From assembly GCA_000620545.1 (NCBI GenBank), contig JIBA01000017.1, positions 62,001 through 126,000 on the forward strand: a stretch of 64,000 nt of DNA, given 5' to 3'. The notes under the pieces were generated by a model that worked only from the letters and a program-made list of their open reading frames with translations, was not told the DNA's origin and did no database searches. Source of the DNA: Intrasporangiaceae bacterium URHB0013. GTDB lineage: Bacteria; Actinomycetota; Actinomycetes; Actinomycetales; Dermatophilaceae. How positions within the stretch are numbered: position 1 is the first letter of the stretch; each line of letters begins with the position of its first letter. A program made the position numbers and the translations under genes. Below, piece after piece: positions 1 through 8,765 of the stretch.

Positions 1-400
1 GGAACTGCAGTGCGAGCCCTGCGAAGGTGATGCCCACGAGGGCCTGCCCGAGGAGCTTCTGCTTCGAGCGGAGGCCGAGGCTGCGTTGCTTGCTGATCTT
101 GATGAAGTCGTCGAGGAACCCGACGAAGCCGAGGCCCGCCATGAGGAACAGCACGAGCAACCCGCTGGCGGTCGGCGGGTTGAGCGTCAGCAGGTGCGCC
201 AGGAAGTAGGCGCCGAGCGTCGCCGCGAGGATGACGGCGCCACCCATGGTCGGAGTGCCGCGCTTCGTGTGGTGCGAGGTGGGACCGTCGTCGCGGATGA
301 ACTGGCCGTAGCCGCGCTTGACGAGGAACTTGATGAACAGCGGGGTGCCGAACAACGAGATGAGCAGCGAGATCGACGCCGCGAGCAGGACACCCTTCAC
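1..400 (-). CDS. mraY: MraY, phospho-MurNAc-pentapeptide transferase (N-terminal part, runs off the window)
   Basis: MraY transfers phospho-MurNAc-pentapeptide from UDP to undecaprenyl phosphate, giving lipid I at the inner face of the membrane. About 133 codons are present. Translation shows a first hydrophobic helix, the conserved stretch GTPTMGG, a second membrane segment, and the motif FLDDFIKI with the two Asp typical of the family, followed by the basic [13 protein letters not shown] loop. The start is GTG at 400-398, giving a GTGA overlap with the murF stop, the same junction type as murE/murF. The remainder lies to the left of the window. Identity is firm from motifs and position in the dcw cluster. 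Confidence 0.93.
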   Translation of the reverse strand, partial: MKGVLLAASISLLISLFGTPLFIKFLVKRGYGQFIRDDGPTSHHTKRGTPTMGGAVILAATLGAYFLAHLLTLNPPTASGLLVLFLMAGLGFVGFLDDFIKISKQRSLGLRSKQKLLGQALVGITFAGLALQF

Positions 401-1815
401 CGCGAGACCGCCTCTCCGGAGGTGGCCGCGGGTGTCGCGGTGACCGAGCGACCCTCGGCCGCCAGACGGTCGCCGAGCCAGCGCAGGCCGCTGTCCCGGC
501 TCGACTTCAGCAGGACCACGTCGCCGGCACGCACGCGGGCGACGAGCAGGTCGTGGGCGGCGTCGGTGTCGGGCACCCACTCGGAGCCGGGGAACGCCTC
601 GGCGAGCGGGCGGGCACCCTCGCCGACGGCGACGACGTGGTCGAAGCCGAGCGAGGCGGCATACGACCCCACGGCCCCGTGCTCGGCATCGCTGTCCGGG
701 CCGAGCTCGAGCATGCCGCCGAGGACAGCCCAACGCTCCCCCGCCACGTGCATGGCCGCGACGGCGTCCAACGCGGCCCGCATGGAGTCAGGGTTGGCGT
801 TGTAGGCGTCGTTGACGACGACGACGCCGTCCTGCCGGTCGGTGATCTCCATGCGCCAACGGCTCACCGCCTCGGCGGCGCCGAGGCCGGCCACGACCTG
901 GTCGAGCGACAGACCGAGCTCGAGGGCCGCGGCGGCGACGGCCAGCGAGTTGCCGACATGATGGGCGCCGCTCTGCCGCAAGGAGACGCGGGCGCTGCCC
1001 TGCGGGCAGACGAGGGTGTATGCCGCCCTGCCGCGCTCGTCGAGCGTGACCGCCTCGGCACGCACGTCCGACTCGGCCGAGCGCCCGACGAGCTGGACCC
1101 GCGACGCCAGACCGGAGGCCATCGCGGCGACGGTGGGGTCATCGGCGTTGAGGATCGACAGGCCCTCGGCAGGTACCGCCAACGGCAGCTCGACCTTGGC
1201 GCGGGCGATGTTCTCGCGCGAGCCGAACTCGCCGATGTGGGCCGTGCCGACGTTGAGCACGATCGCGACCTGGGGTGGTGCGATGCGGGTGAGGTAGTCG
1301 ATGTGCCCGATGCCGCGGGCGCCCATCTCGACGACGAGGAAGCGGGTGGTGGGCGTGACCCGGCAGACCGTCAGCGGCACACCGATCTCACCGTTCAAGG
1401 AGTTGACCGGCGCGACCGTCTCGGCGACCGAGGACAGCACGGAGGCGAGGAGGTCCTTGACGCTGGTCTTGCCCGACGAGCCCGTGATGCCCACGACCCG
1501 CAGCTCCGGGGCGCGGTCCACGACTCCGCGCGCCACGCGGCCGAAGGCGGACTGGACGTCCTCGACGACGACGCACGGCACCCCGTCGACGGGCCTCGAT
1601 GTGAGGGCCGCGACGGCTCCGGCAGCAGCGGCCGACGCGACGAAGTCGTGCCCGTCGGCGGTCTCGCCGACACGTGCGACGTACAGTCCGCCGGGCCCGC
1701 ACTCGCGCGAGTCGGTGGTCACCGGGCCGTCGACGACGACGGCCTCAGGCCTGTCGGTGCCGTGGACGGTGCCATCGGTGAGGTCACGGATCTCACTGAG
1801 CGACAAGGCGATCAC
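397..1815 (-). CDS. murF: MurF, UDP-MurNAc-tripeptide:D-Ala-D-Ala ligase
   Basis: A cytoplasmic ATP-dependent ligase of 472 residues that adds D-Ala-D-Ala to UDP-MurNAc-tripeptide. The N-terminal substrate domain includes [13 protein letters not shown]. It is followed by the ATP loop [10 protein letters not shown] (about residue 110), the central-domain stretch [12 protein letters not shown], the adenine/ribose-contacting [10 protein letters not shown] near residue 335, and a C-terminal Rossmann-like domain with [10 protein letters not shown]. Length is normal for MurF. It starts with GTG at 1815, overlapping the murE stop by four bases (GTGA), and overlaps mraY in the same way, so it should be translated by coupling in the dcw operon. 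Confidence 0.96.
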   Translation of the reverse strand: MIALSLSEIRDLTDGTVHGTDRPEAVVVDGPVTTDSRECGPGGLYVARVGETADGHDFVASAAAAGAVAALTSRPVDGVPCVVVEDVQSAFGRVARGVVDRAPELRVVGITGSSGKTSVKDLLASVLSSVAETVAPVNSLNGEIGVPLTVCRVTPTTRFLVVEMGARGIGHIDYLTRIAPPQVAIVLNVGTAHIGEFGSRENIARAKVELPLAVPAEGLSILNADDPTVAAMASGLASRVQLVGRSAESDVRAEAVTLDERGRAAYTLVCPQGSARVSLRQSGAHHVGNSLAVAAAALELGLSLDQVVAGLGAAEAVSRWRMEITDRQDGVVVVNDAYNANPDSMRAALDAVAAMHVAGERWAVLGGMLELGPDSDAEHGAVGSYAASLGFDHVVAVGEGARPLAEAFPGSEWVPDTDAAHDLLVARVRAGDVVLLKSSRDSGLRWLGDRLAAEGRSVTATPAATSGEAVSR

Positions 1816-3395
1816 GACGTCACCCCCGACGAGGTGACGGCTGCGAGGGCGGCGCGCACGGCGTCGCGGTCGTCGAACGGATGCTTCACTCCGTGGATCT
1901 CCTGACCCTTCTCGTGTCCCTTGCCGAGCACCACGACGGTGTCGACAGGGCGGTCCTCCCCCGTACCGACCACCGCGAGGGCGATGGCCTCGGCGATGGC
2001 GTTCGAGCGCGTGCCACCGTCGATGATCTCGGACGCCAGCGCCGAACCGGCGCGGAGCTCCTCGTGCGCCCCGGCCATCACGGCAGAACGGATCTCGGCC
2101 GGGTCCTCGGAGCGGGGGTTGTCGTCGGTGACGACGACGACGTCGGCCCGGCGGGCCGCCGCTGCGCCCATGGCCGGCCGCTTGCCCCGGTCGCGGTCAC
2201 CACCGGCACCGAGGACGGCGATGAGCCGTCCCTGCGTCGAGGGGCGCAGTGCAGCGAGGGCCGCGTCGACGGCGTCAGGCGTGTGGGCGAAGTCGACGAC
2301 GCAGCGAGGAGCGTCGGGGCCTCCGGGTGTGACGACCTCCATGCGACCCGGGACATCGGGTGCCACGGACATGGCGGCCTCGACCTGGGCCGGCGTGAGG
2401 CCGATGCGGAGCAGCGCGAGGGCGGCCAGCCCGGTGTTGGCGACGTTGAAGTGCCCCGGCAGGTGTGAGACGAGGTCGAGCACCCGTCCGGTCGACCGCT
2501 CACGCAGCGCGAAGGCGCCGGCCCGGCCCTCCTCGACGCTCCAGTCGGCGGCGTGATCCTCCTCCGCCGTCGTGGCGAGGGTCGTCGTCGGCACGGCGGC
2601 CTCGGCCGCGAGGCGCCGGCCCCAGTCGTCGTCGACGCAGACGACGGCCGCGCGCGATCGGTGTGGCGTGAAGAGTGAAGCCTTGGCCGAGAAGTAGTCC
2701 TCCATCGAGGCGTGGAAGTCGAGGTGGTCCTGCGAGAGGTTCGTGAAGAGGGCCACGTCGTAGACGACGCCGTCGACGCGGTGCAGCTCGAGCGCATGGC
2801 TGGAGACCTCCATGACGCACGCGTCGACACCGCGCTGGCGCATGAGCCCGAGCACCGCGTGCAGGTCGGTGGCCTCGGGGGTCGTGCGCACGGACTCGAT
2901 GTGCTCGTCACCGATCCGGGTCTCGACGGTGCCGATGAGCCCCGTGCGCTGCCCGTGCACGCGCAGCGCCGACTCCACGAGGTAGGCAGTGGTCGTCTTG
3001 CCGTTCGTCCCGGTGACCCCGAGCATCGTCAGGGCCTCCGACGGGTGTCCGTAGACCTGCGCCGCGACGTCTCCCAGCACGCCGCGCGGGTCCTGCGCGA
3101 CGACCACGGGCACGGTCGGGCCGGGCAGCTCGGCGATCTCCGCGAGGCCGGCCGTGTCGGTGAGGACCGCGACGGCTCCGGCAGCGACGGCGTCGGCGAC
3201 GAAGCGCGCACCGTGCACGTTGGCACCCGGCAGGGCGGCATACAGATCGCCTTGGACCACGGAGCGGCTGTCGAGGGTGACCCCCGTCACGGTGACGTCG
3301 TCGCCGCCTGCCGAAGCGACGTCTGCCCGGATCCGGGTGGTCAGGTCGCGGAGGCGCACACCCGACGTGGCGGGTCGAAGGGGGGAAGGTGACAC
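1812..3395 (-). CDS. murE: MurE, UDP-MurNAc-tripeptide synthetase, diaminopimelate type
   Basis: Adds the third stem-peptide residue to UDP-MurNAc-L-Ala-D-Glu in the cytoplasm. Visible features are the UDP-binding DSRSVVQGDLYAALPG region, the ATP loop GVTGTNGKTTT (near residue 125), TTPEATDL, and the specificity motif DNPRSEDP. DNPR is characteristic of enzymes that add diaminopimelate rather than lysine. I chose the GTG at 3395-3393 (527 residues). It is the only in-frame start after the ftsI stop codon that keeps the N-terminus at the expected place, although the ribosome-binding site is weak. It ends in a GTGA overlap with murF. Confidence 0.93.
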   Translation of the reverse strand: MSPSPLRPATSGVRLRDLTTRIRADVASAGGDDVTVTGVTLDSRSVVQGDLYAALPGANVHGARFVADAVAAGAVAVLTDTAGLAEIAELPGPTVPVVVAQDPRGVLGDVAAQVYGHPSEALTMLGVTGTNGKTTTAYLVESALRVHGQRTGLIGTVETRIGDEHIESVRTTPEATDLHAVLGLMRQRGVDACVMEVSSHALELHRVDGVVYDVALFTNLSQDHLDFHASMEDYFSAKASLFTPHRSRAAVVCVDDDWGRRLAAEAAVPTTTLATTAEEDHAADWSVEEGRAGAFALRERSTGRVLDLVSHLPGHFNVANTGLAALALLRIGLTPAQVEAAMSVAPDVPGRMEVVTPGGPDAPRCVVDFAHTPDAVDAALAALRPSTQGRLIAVLGAGGDRDRGKRPAMGAAAARRADVVVVTDDNPRSEDPAEIRSAVMAGAHEELRAGSALASEIIDGGTRSNAIAEAIALAVVGTGEDRPVDTVVVLGKGHEKGQEIHGVKHPFDDRDAVRAALAAVTSSGVTS

Positions 3396-3406
3396 GTCAT
3401 CCCAAC

Positions 3407-5791
3407 TTACAGGCCATCCCGCTTCGCCCGTGCATTGCTGATGACCTCCGGGTCGTCGGACGACAGGGGCTGGTCGGCCCACACGTGGTAGTCGAGGGTC
3501 GACTTCGGGCTGGGCGGGGCGCCGGTGCGCTCGAGCAGGTAGGACATCACCTGGTTGAAGACGGGTCCGGCGAGGGCACCACCGAACATGCCGGCACTCG
3601 GCTTCTGGATGAACACGGCCACGACGTACTTCGGCGCCTCCGCCGGTGCGAACCCGATGAACGAGGCGGTGAAGCCGTTGTAGCGCTTGAGCTTGTCGTC
3701 GTAGCGGTCGGCGGTTCCCGTCTTCCCGGCGACGCGGTAGCCCTTGATGCGGGCCGCGCTCGCGGTGCCGTTCTCGCCCGTGACCTCCTCCATCATCCGC
3801 GACAGCTTCACCGCGGTGTCCTCGGTCACGACGCGGCTCGGCGTGGTCGGTGTGGACGGGATGAGGGTCCCGCTGTCGTTGACGGTGCCCTCGACGAGGG
3901 ACGGCGGCACGCGGACACCCTTGTTGGCGATGGTCTGGAAGACACCGGCCTGCTGGATCGCCGTGACGGCGTAGCCCTGGCCGAAGAGGATCGTGTAGCG
4001 GCGCGTCGAGACCCAGTCCTTGGCGCCGGCGAGCAGACCCGCCGACTCCCCGGGGAAGCCCACCGGGGTCTTGGAGCCGATACCGAAATTGCGGTAGTAC
4101 GCCTCCATCACCGCCGGCGTGACACGCTCGCCGATGAGCATGGTGCCCATGTTCGAGGACTTGGCGAGCACGCCGGTGGCCGTCATGTTCTCGACCCCGT
4201 GCGGCTCGTTGTCCTTGAAGGACGTGCCCGCCCGCGGCAGCCGCGAGGGGACGATGACCCCCGTGTCCGGGGTGATGACGCCCTTCTCGAGGGCTGCGGC
4301 CATCGTCATCAGCTTGCCGGTCGAGCCGGGCTCGAAGGCGTCGTTGAACGCGTAGTTGCCGAGCGCCGCCTTCTTGGCGTCGCCGAGGTCGTTGGGGTCG
4401 AACGTCGGGTAGCTCGCGGCGGCACGGACCTTGCCGGTGGCCACCTCGAGGACGACGGCGGTCCCGGACTCGGCCCCGACGCCGGTCACCTGCTTGGCCA
4501 GGGCGTTCTGGGCGTACCACTGCAGGTCGGCGTCGATCGTCAGCTTGACGTCGCGGCCGTTGGCGACCGGGGTGTCGACGCGCTGGGAGCCGGGGATGAT
4601 GTAGCCGTCCCGGGCCCGCTCGGCGACGCTGACACCGGGGGTGCCCTTGAGCGCAGTGTCGAGCATCTGCTCGATGCCTCCGGCGCCGCTCTGGTCGTCG
4701 GGGCGCACGAAGCCGACGAGCTGGCCGAGGGCCATCGACGTCGGGTAGATCCGCTGCGCGGTGCGCTCGCCGGTGATGCCCGGGATGGCCAGGGTCCGGA
4801 TCTCGCGGTAGATCGCCGGGTTCACCTCCTTCTTCACCACGACGTAGCGGGTGCCGGACCGCGTGAACAGCTTCGTCAGCTGCGACGGCGTCATGTCGAG
4901 CAGCGGCGCGAGGTCTGCCGCGGCCCGGGTGACGCCGACCTTCTGGCGCACCCCGTCGACCTTGACGGTGTACTCCGGAATGATCTTCGGGTCGGCAGCG
5001 ATGGTGAAGCGCTCGACGGAGTCGGCGAGGACCTGGCCGTTGGTGTCGAGGATCTGGCCGCGCATCGCGGGCGTCGTCGTCTTGACCGACCGCTTGAAGA
5101 GGGCCGCCTCCTGCGTCGCCGACGCGTCGAAGGCCTGGATGCGCAGCAGCTGCCCCGCGAAGATCGTGAAGACGAAGAGGATGGCGACGAACATCACGCG
5201 CGCACGACGGCGGGGATTCGCCCGAGAGATCTTGAGCGGACGTCGCGGCCCGCGTGGCCCACGGGGGCCGCGGGGTCCTCGCGCCGCAGCGGCGCGCCGG
5301 GGAGCCGGGCCGCGGCCACCGCTGGAGGCCGCGCCCCTTCGTGGCGCGCCCGAGCGCGTGCTCGGGTGCCCGCTGCCAGCCGTCGTGCCGCTGCGGGTGC
5401 GCGTGGGCGCGGGGCCCCGCCCCTGCGTCGCCGCCCGTCCCTGCGTCGCCGCCCGCCCCGTCGTGCCCGTGCGTGTCCCGGCGCGTGGCTGGGAGCCGGC
5501 TCGGGCACCGGTGCCGGAGCCGGAGCCGGTCCTGACGCCCGGCCCTGGACCTGGCGTCGAGCCCGGCTTCGGGTTGGCGGAGCGCCCGGGAGCGCCCTGA
5601 CGGCCGGGGCTCGGCTGACCGGACCGTTCCGCGCTCGTCCGTGCGCGGCTCGTCCCTGCCCGGCTCGTCCGTGCCTGGCCTGCCTGGCCCACGCGCGCCG
5701 TGCCCGACGCGGAGGAGGCCCGGCGGTTGTCGCCTGCAGGCGCAGCGCCGCGACCGGTCCGTCGTGGATCGGTCCCTCGGTTCTGCGTCAC
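3407..5791 (-). CDS. ftsI: FtsI/PBP3-type septal transpeptidase with long basic N-terminal extension
   Basis: Class B penicillin-binding protein (794 residues) that cross-links septal peptidoglycan. A cytoplasmic extension of about 190 residues, rich in Arg, Gly, Pro and Ala with RGP-type repeats, precedes one membrane helix (MFVAILFVFTIFAG). The periplasmic pedestal follows, then the transpeptidase motifs S490-T-G-K, KSSN (about residue 545) and K690-T-G-T-A. No PASTA domain is present. The start GTG at 5791 lies 4 bases after the ftsL stop, so translation is probably coupled. The extension is much longer than in E. coli FtsI. Basic, disordered tails occur in actinobacterial division proteins, but this one is compositionally extreme. 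Confidence 0.94.
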   Translation of the reverse strand: MTQNRGTDPRRTGRGAAPAGDNRRASSASGTARVGQAGQARTSRAGTSRARTSAERSGQPSPGRQGAPGRSANPKPGSTPGPGPGVRTGSGSGTGARAGSQPRAGTRTGTTGRAATQGRAATQGRGPAPTRTRSGTTAGSGHPSTRSGAPRRGAASSGGRGPAPRRAAAARGPRGPRGPRGPRRPLKISRANPRRRARVMFVAILFVFTIFAGQLLRIQAFDASATQEAALFKRSVKTTTPAMRGQILDTNGQVLADSVERFTIAADPKIIPEYTVKVDGVRQKVGVTRAAADLAPLLDMTPSQLTKLFTRSGTRYVVVKKEVNPAIYREIRTLAIPGITGERTAQRIYPTSMALGQLVGFVRPDDQSGAGGIEQMLDTALKGTPGVSVAERARDGYIIPGSQRVDTPVANGRDVKLTIDADLQWYAQNALAKQVTGVGAESGTAVVLEVATGKVRAAASYPTFDPNDLGDAKKAALGNYAFNDAFEPGSTGKLMTMAAALEKGVITPDTGVIVPSRLPRAGTSFKDNEPHGVENMTATGVLAKSSNMGTMLIGERVTPAVMEAYYRNFGIGSKTPVGFPGESAGLLAGAKDWVSTRRYTILFGQGYAVTAIQQAGVFQTIANKGVRVPPSLVEGTVNDSGTLIPSTPTTPSRVVTEDTAVKLSRMMEEVTGENGTASAARIKGYRVAGKTGTADRYDDKLKRYNGFTASFIGFAPAEAPKYVVAVFIQKPSAGMFGGALAGPVFNQVMSYLLERTGAPPSPKSTLDYHVWADQPLSSDDPEVISNARAKRDGL

Positions 5792-5795
5792 GGGA

Positions 5796-6455
5796 TCACC
5801 TCACCGTCGTCTGCTGGGCCTGCCCGGCCCGGCCCGACGCAGGCCCGCCCGTTGTCCGGCCCGACGACGCTCCGGGCGTCGTGCCCAGTGTGGGTGCTGC
5901 GGGCGTCTCGGGCCGGGCACTCGGCGTCGTCGGCGTGGCGGCCTGTGCCGGTCGCGCCGAGGCGGCGGCCTTGCTGGCCTTCGTGGCGGAGGACAAGACC
6001 TTCTTCACCTTGGCCGTGACCGCCGGGGGTGTCGGGCTCGTGACGATCGGGAAGGCGTTGTTCTTCGTGGCCGGCTCGGGCTCGCCCGACACAGTCCCCT
6101 TGGACAGGTCGATGTAGCCGCGGGTGTTCATCCGCACCATCCCGATCTCGGCGGCGCTCCGGGCGAGGGCCCCTGTTGCCGAGGCCCGGTCGATGTCCTC
6201 CTGGAGGTTGCCGGCCGTGTCGCTGAGACGCACCGACTCGCGCTGGAGGTCCCCGAGGGCGAGCGACCCCTGGGCGAGGGCCGTGTTGAGCAGGAGCAGC
6301 GCGATGAGCCCGGCCGTCAGCAGCGCGATGCAGATCGTGGCGAAGGCGCCGTTGCCGGTGCGGGTGATGCTGCTCGGGATGACCCGGAGGGGCGTGGGGG
6401 CGGGGCCGCGCCGCGGCGCGCGGAGCGGTCGGGCCGTGGCGGTCATCTGGCTCAT
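5796..6455 (-). CDS. ftsL: FtsL-like septum protein with one membrane helix
   Basis: Small bitopic division protein (219 residues), placed where ftsL always lies, between rsmH and ftsI. A basic, Pro/Ala-rich cytoplasmic tail of about 45 residues is followed by a membrane helix ([16 protein letters not shown]) and a short heptad region ([26 protein letters not shown]). The C-terminal half is Ala/Thr/Pro-rich and looks disordered. In the family, FtsL with FtsQ/DivIC activates FtsWI. The ATG at 6455 overlaps the rsmH stop (ATGA). The name rests on position and architecture, since FtsL sequences diverge strongly. Confidence 0.8.
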   Translation of the reverse strand: MSQMTATARPLRAPRRGPAPTPLRVIPSSITRTGNGAFATICIALLTAGLIALLLLNTALAQGSLALGDLQRESVRLSDTAGNLQEDIDRASATGALARSAAEIGMVRMNTRGYIDLSKGTVSGEPEPATKNNAFPIVTSPTPPAVTAKVKKVLSSATKASKAAASARPAQAATPTTPSARPETPAAPTLGTTPGASSGRTTGGPASGRAGQAQQTTVR

Positions 6456-7462
6456 CGGGTGGGTCCCTTTCTGGTCCTGCTGGCTGAGGGGTGCGTGGAG
6501 GTGTCGCGCACGCGCTCTGCGACGCGAAGTCGGGCCGACGCGGCCCGTGGGTTCGTGGTGACCTCGTCGTCTCCCGGCGCCTCGGCGCCTCGGGTGACGA
6601 GGGAGAGGTATGGCGCGTGCTCGGGCAGCTCGACCGGTAGTCCAGCCGGGGTGCTGGAGGTGGCGCCTGCGGCGAAGGCGCGCTTCGTCGCGCGGTCCTC
6701 CAACGAGTGGTACGACAGGACGGCGATCCGGCCGCCGACGGCGAGCACGTCGATCGCCTCGTCGATGGCGCGACGCCAGACCTCGAGCTCGTTGTTGACC
6801 TCGATGCGCAGCGCCTGGAAGGTGCGCTTGGCCGGATGACCGCTCTGGCGCTGCGAGGCCGCCGGGATGACGCGACGCAACATGTCGACGAGCCGGCCGG
6901 ATGTCGTGTACGGCTCGTCGACACGGTCGTGGACGACGGCCTTGGCGATCTTGCGCGCGAAGCGCTCCTCGCCGTAGTCGCGCAGGATGCGGGTGAGGTC
7001 CTCGACCGAGTAGGTGTTGAGCACGTCCGCGGCGGTCTGGCCCGTGGACTGGTCCATCCGCATGTCGAGCGGCGCGTCGACCCGGTAGGCGAAGCCGCGA
7101 TCCGCCTCGTCCAGCTGGAGCGAGCTCACGCCGAGGTCGAAGAGAATGCCGTCGACGGCCGGCGCGTCGAGGTCGGCGACGACGTCCTTGATGTCGTCGT
7201 AGACGGCATGCACCGGGCGGAAGCGGTCGCCGAAGCGGGCGAGTCGCTCCCCCGCGAGCGAGAGAGCCTCACGGTCGCGGTCGATACCGACGACGACGCA
7301 CTCCGGAAAGCGCTCGAGCACGCCCTCGGCGTGACCGCCCATGCCCAGCGTCCCGTCGACGTGCAGCGCGCCCGGCCGCTCCAGGGCGGGCGCGAGCAGG
7401 TCGAGGATCCGGTCCCGCATGACAGGGACGTGTCGTCCCTGGGCCGGTCCTCGGTCGGTCAT
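6452..7462 (-). CDS. rsmH: RsmH, 16S rRNA (cytosine-1402-N4) methyltransferase
   Basis: SAM-dependent methyltransferase of 336 residues that modifies C1402 in the ribosomal P site. The N-terminus [13 protein letters not shown], the SAM-binding loop [12 protein letters not shown], the GIDRD motif after strand 2, [13 protein letters not shown] and the C-terminal [14 protein letters not shown] are all family signatures. The ATG at 7462-7460 is preceded by AAGGAC at suitable spacing. The open frame continues further upstream, but that part has no family similarity. It is separated from mraZ by 355 bases, unusual in a cluster whose other members touch, so it may have its own promoter. Confidence 0.96.
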   Translation of the reverse strand: MTDRGPAQGRHVPVMRDRILDLLAPALERPGALHVDGTLGMGGHAEGVLERFPECVVVGIDRDREALSLAGERLARFGDRFRPVHAVYDDIKDVVADLDAPAVDGILFDLGVSSLQLDEADRGFAYRVDAPLDMRMDQSTGQTAADVLNTYSVEDLTRILRDYGEERFARKIAKAVVHDRVDEPYTTSGRLVDMLRRVIPAASQRQSGHPAKRTFQALRIEVNNELEVWRRAIDEAIDVLAVGGRIAVLSYHSLEDRATKRAFAAGATSSTPAGLPVELPEHAPYLSLVTRGAEAPGDDEVTTNPRAASARLRVAERVRDTSTHPSASRTRKGPTR

Positions 7463-7817
7463 GGTGCGTCCTTCACGCTTGTGTTGCTCGAGATGCACAT
7501 GAGGTTCATGTGACTGATGTGACTCGCTCGGAGATAGGGGTCTGCCGTGCGGGTGAAGGTGGAGGGTGGCCGCCCGTGCCCGATCAGGTGGAGGAGGGCT
7601 GATCGGTGGTGACGCTGCAGGCGCTGGTGGAGATCGGTCACCTGGGGGCTGGTCCCCATCCGCTGCCTCGCCCGGGACGGGGGAAGTCGTCCCGGGAGTG
7701 GAGCGGCTGGAGGCCGGCACTCAGGTGCTGGTCGGTCGGCTGCGTCGGTGGGTGTGGGGCGGGTGGCCTGGCAGATGCGAGGGCGGGGGGCAGTCGGGGG
7801 CAGTGGTCGTCCGGAGC
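7463..7817. other. Long spacer between mraZ and rsmH
   Basis: 355 bases separate two dcw genes that are usually adjacent. I find no convincing gene here: the short open frames are Arg/Ser/Pro-rich and lack a start site or family motif. The rsmH-proximal end carries a perfect palindrome and a direct repeat (listed separately). A promoter or an untranslated leader for rsmH is the simplest content. Confidence 0.5.
7496..7524 (-). promoter_or_regulatory. Palindrome plus direct repeat upstream of rsmH (putative operator)
   Basis: CACATGAGGTTCATGTG at 7496-7512 is a perfect 7-3-7 palindrome. The 8-bp ATGTGACT, starting inside its right arm, is repeated 9 bases further on (7508-7515 and 7517-7524). 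It sits 34 bases in front of the rsmH start codon. This pattern suits a dimeric DNA-binding protein, but I do not recognise the regulator. Confidence 0.4.
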
Positions 7818-8249
7818 TCAGAAGAGCCCGGGGATCACCTCCTCCGCCGTGTCGGCGAAGCTCTGCTCGGTCTGCTCGAGGTAGGCGTTCCAGACGGCAC
7901 TGTCCCAGACCTCGAGGCGCGAGCCGGCTCCGATGACGGTGACCTCGCGGTCGAGGCCGGCGTACTGGCGCAGGTTGGCCGGGATCGTGAACCGGCCCTG
8001 CTTGTCGGGGATCTCGTCGGACGCACCCGAGAGGAAGACGCGCATGTAGTCACGAGCGACCTTGCTCGTCGTCGGCGCCTGCCGCATCTGGTCGGCCACC
8101 TTGGCGAACTCGTCCATCGGGTAGATGAAGAGGCTGCGCTCCTGGCCACGAGTGACGACGAGTCCGCCGGCCATCCGCTCGCGGTACTTCGCGGGCAGGA
8201 AGAGCCGACCCTTCTCGTCGAGCCGGGGCGTGTGCGTCCCGAGAAACAT
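7818..8249 (-). CDS. mraZ: MraZ, transcriptional regulator of the dcw cluster
   Basis: 143 residues with two SpoVT/AbrB-like MraZ repeats. The first has [14 protein letters not shown] and the second has [14 protein letters not shown]; both carry the family DxKGR-type signature. MraZ binds tandem short repeats in its own promoter and tunes expression of the division cluster. The ATG at 8249 follows an AGGTGG ribosome-binding site. The frame stays open upstream, but [15 protein letters not shown] matches the normal N-terminus. It is the promoter-proximal gene of the minus-strand cluster. Confidence 0.96.
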   Translation of the reverse strand: MFLGTHTPRLDEKGRLFLPAKYRERMAGGLVVTRGQERSLFIYPMDEFAKVADQMRQAPTTSKVARDYMRVFLSGASDEIPDKQGRFTIPANLRQYAGLDREVTVIGAGSRLEVWDSAVWNAYLEQTEQSFADTAEEVIPGLF

Positions 8250-8303
8250 GGTCCGCCACCTCCCCTTTGTCGACCCGCAGGCGTCCCCATCCCTACCTTG
8301 AAG

Positions 8304-8335
8304 CCCCACGATACTCCACTTTGCTCCACCGTCAA
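8304..8335 (-). promoter_or_regulatory. mraZ promoter overlapped by three MraZ boxes
   Basis: On the minus strand, GTGGAG, GTGGAG and GTGGGG occur with exactly 10-bp spacing (8329-8324, 8319-8314, 8309-8304), the helical-turn arrangement known for MraZ operators. They overlap a plausible promoter with -35 TTGACG (8335-8330), a 16-bp spacer and -10 TATCGT (8313-8308). Two of the boxes lie in the spacer. This fits autoregulation by MraZ; the promoter itself is inferred. Confidence 0.75.
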
Positions 8336-8390
8336 CGAACTTTGACCCTTTTTGGTCCGGCGAGCCGCGAGTTTTCGCAGGTCAGACGGG

Positions 8391-8406
8391 GTGGAGTGAA
8401 GTGGAG
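8391..8406 (+). promoter_or_regulatory. Second pair of MraZ-like boxes, facing moxR
   Basis: GTGGAG at 8391-8396 and again at 8401-8406 on the plus strand, again 10 bp apart, about 55 bp beyond the mraZ -35 element and in the opposite orientation. It could extend autoregulation by looping or act on the divergent moxR operon. Confidence 0.45.
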
Positions 8407-8570
8407 GGCTGGCGGCATCCCGATCCCTGCGGTGGGCGACCGGGTCCGCCACGTCCCGCTCGACCGGGCGGACGGCATACGCACGCGGGCCGCAGTTCGT
8501 GCTCGGCGGCCCCTGGGGACCGGGGTCGACGTGACCGAACCGAACCGAACGGCCGCCACGGGCGTTGGAG

Positions 8571-8586
8571 GTGGAGGAAAGTGGGA
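8571..8586 (+). promoter_or_regulatory. Third MraZ-like repeat pair, nearer to moxR
   Basis: GTGGAG at 8571-8576 and GTGGGA at 8581-8586, 10 bp apart. A degenerate GTTGGAG immediately precedes them. They lie about 185 bases before the moxR start. Two-box matches can arise by chance in G-rich DNA, so confidence is limited. Confidence 0.35.
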
Positions 8587-8765
8587 ATGTGCCCGGGGAG
8601 CGTCCCGGAGCGCGCCAACGTGCCCCTCGGGCAGCGCTTCCGTGGGCTCACGGCCGGGACACCCCTACCGATGTCGAGGTCCATGGGAGAAGATCACCTG
8701 ACGGCTTGCGAATCCCGCCACGAGCAGGGCTGCGCCACGACATGGGGACGACGACGGAGGACAGT

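Larger units (their letters stand above)
8250..8765. other. Divergent control region between mraZ and moxR
   Basis: 516 bases without a convincing gene. It holds the mraZ promoter with three MraZ boxes and two further GTGGAG pairs facing moxR (listed separately). The mraZ-proximal part is AT-richer than its surroundings (ATACTCCACTTTGC and TTTGACCCTTTTTGG areas). One copy of the octamer CGGCATAC lies at 8473. Confidence 0.6.

Noticed and set aside
3389-6019. Very long plus-strand open frame opposite murE/ftsI
   Set aside because: Low-complexity Arg/Gly/Ala/Pro composition, no family motif, and it lies antisense to clearly identified ftsI; a shadow of high-GC codon use.
8382-8684. Short minus-strand open frames in the mraZ-moxR gap
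   Set aside because: No start site, no motif; the region is better explained as control DNA.
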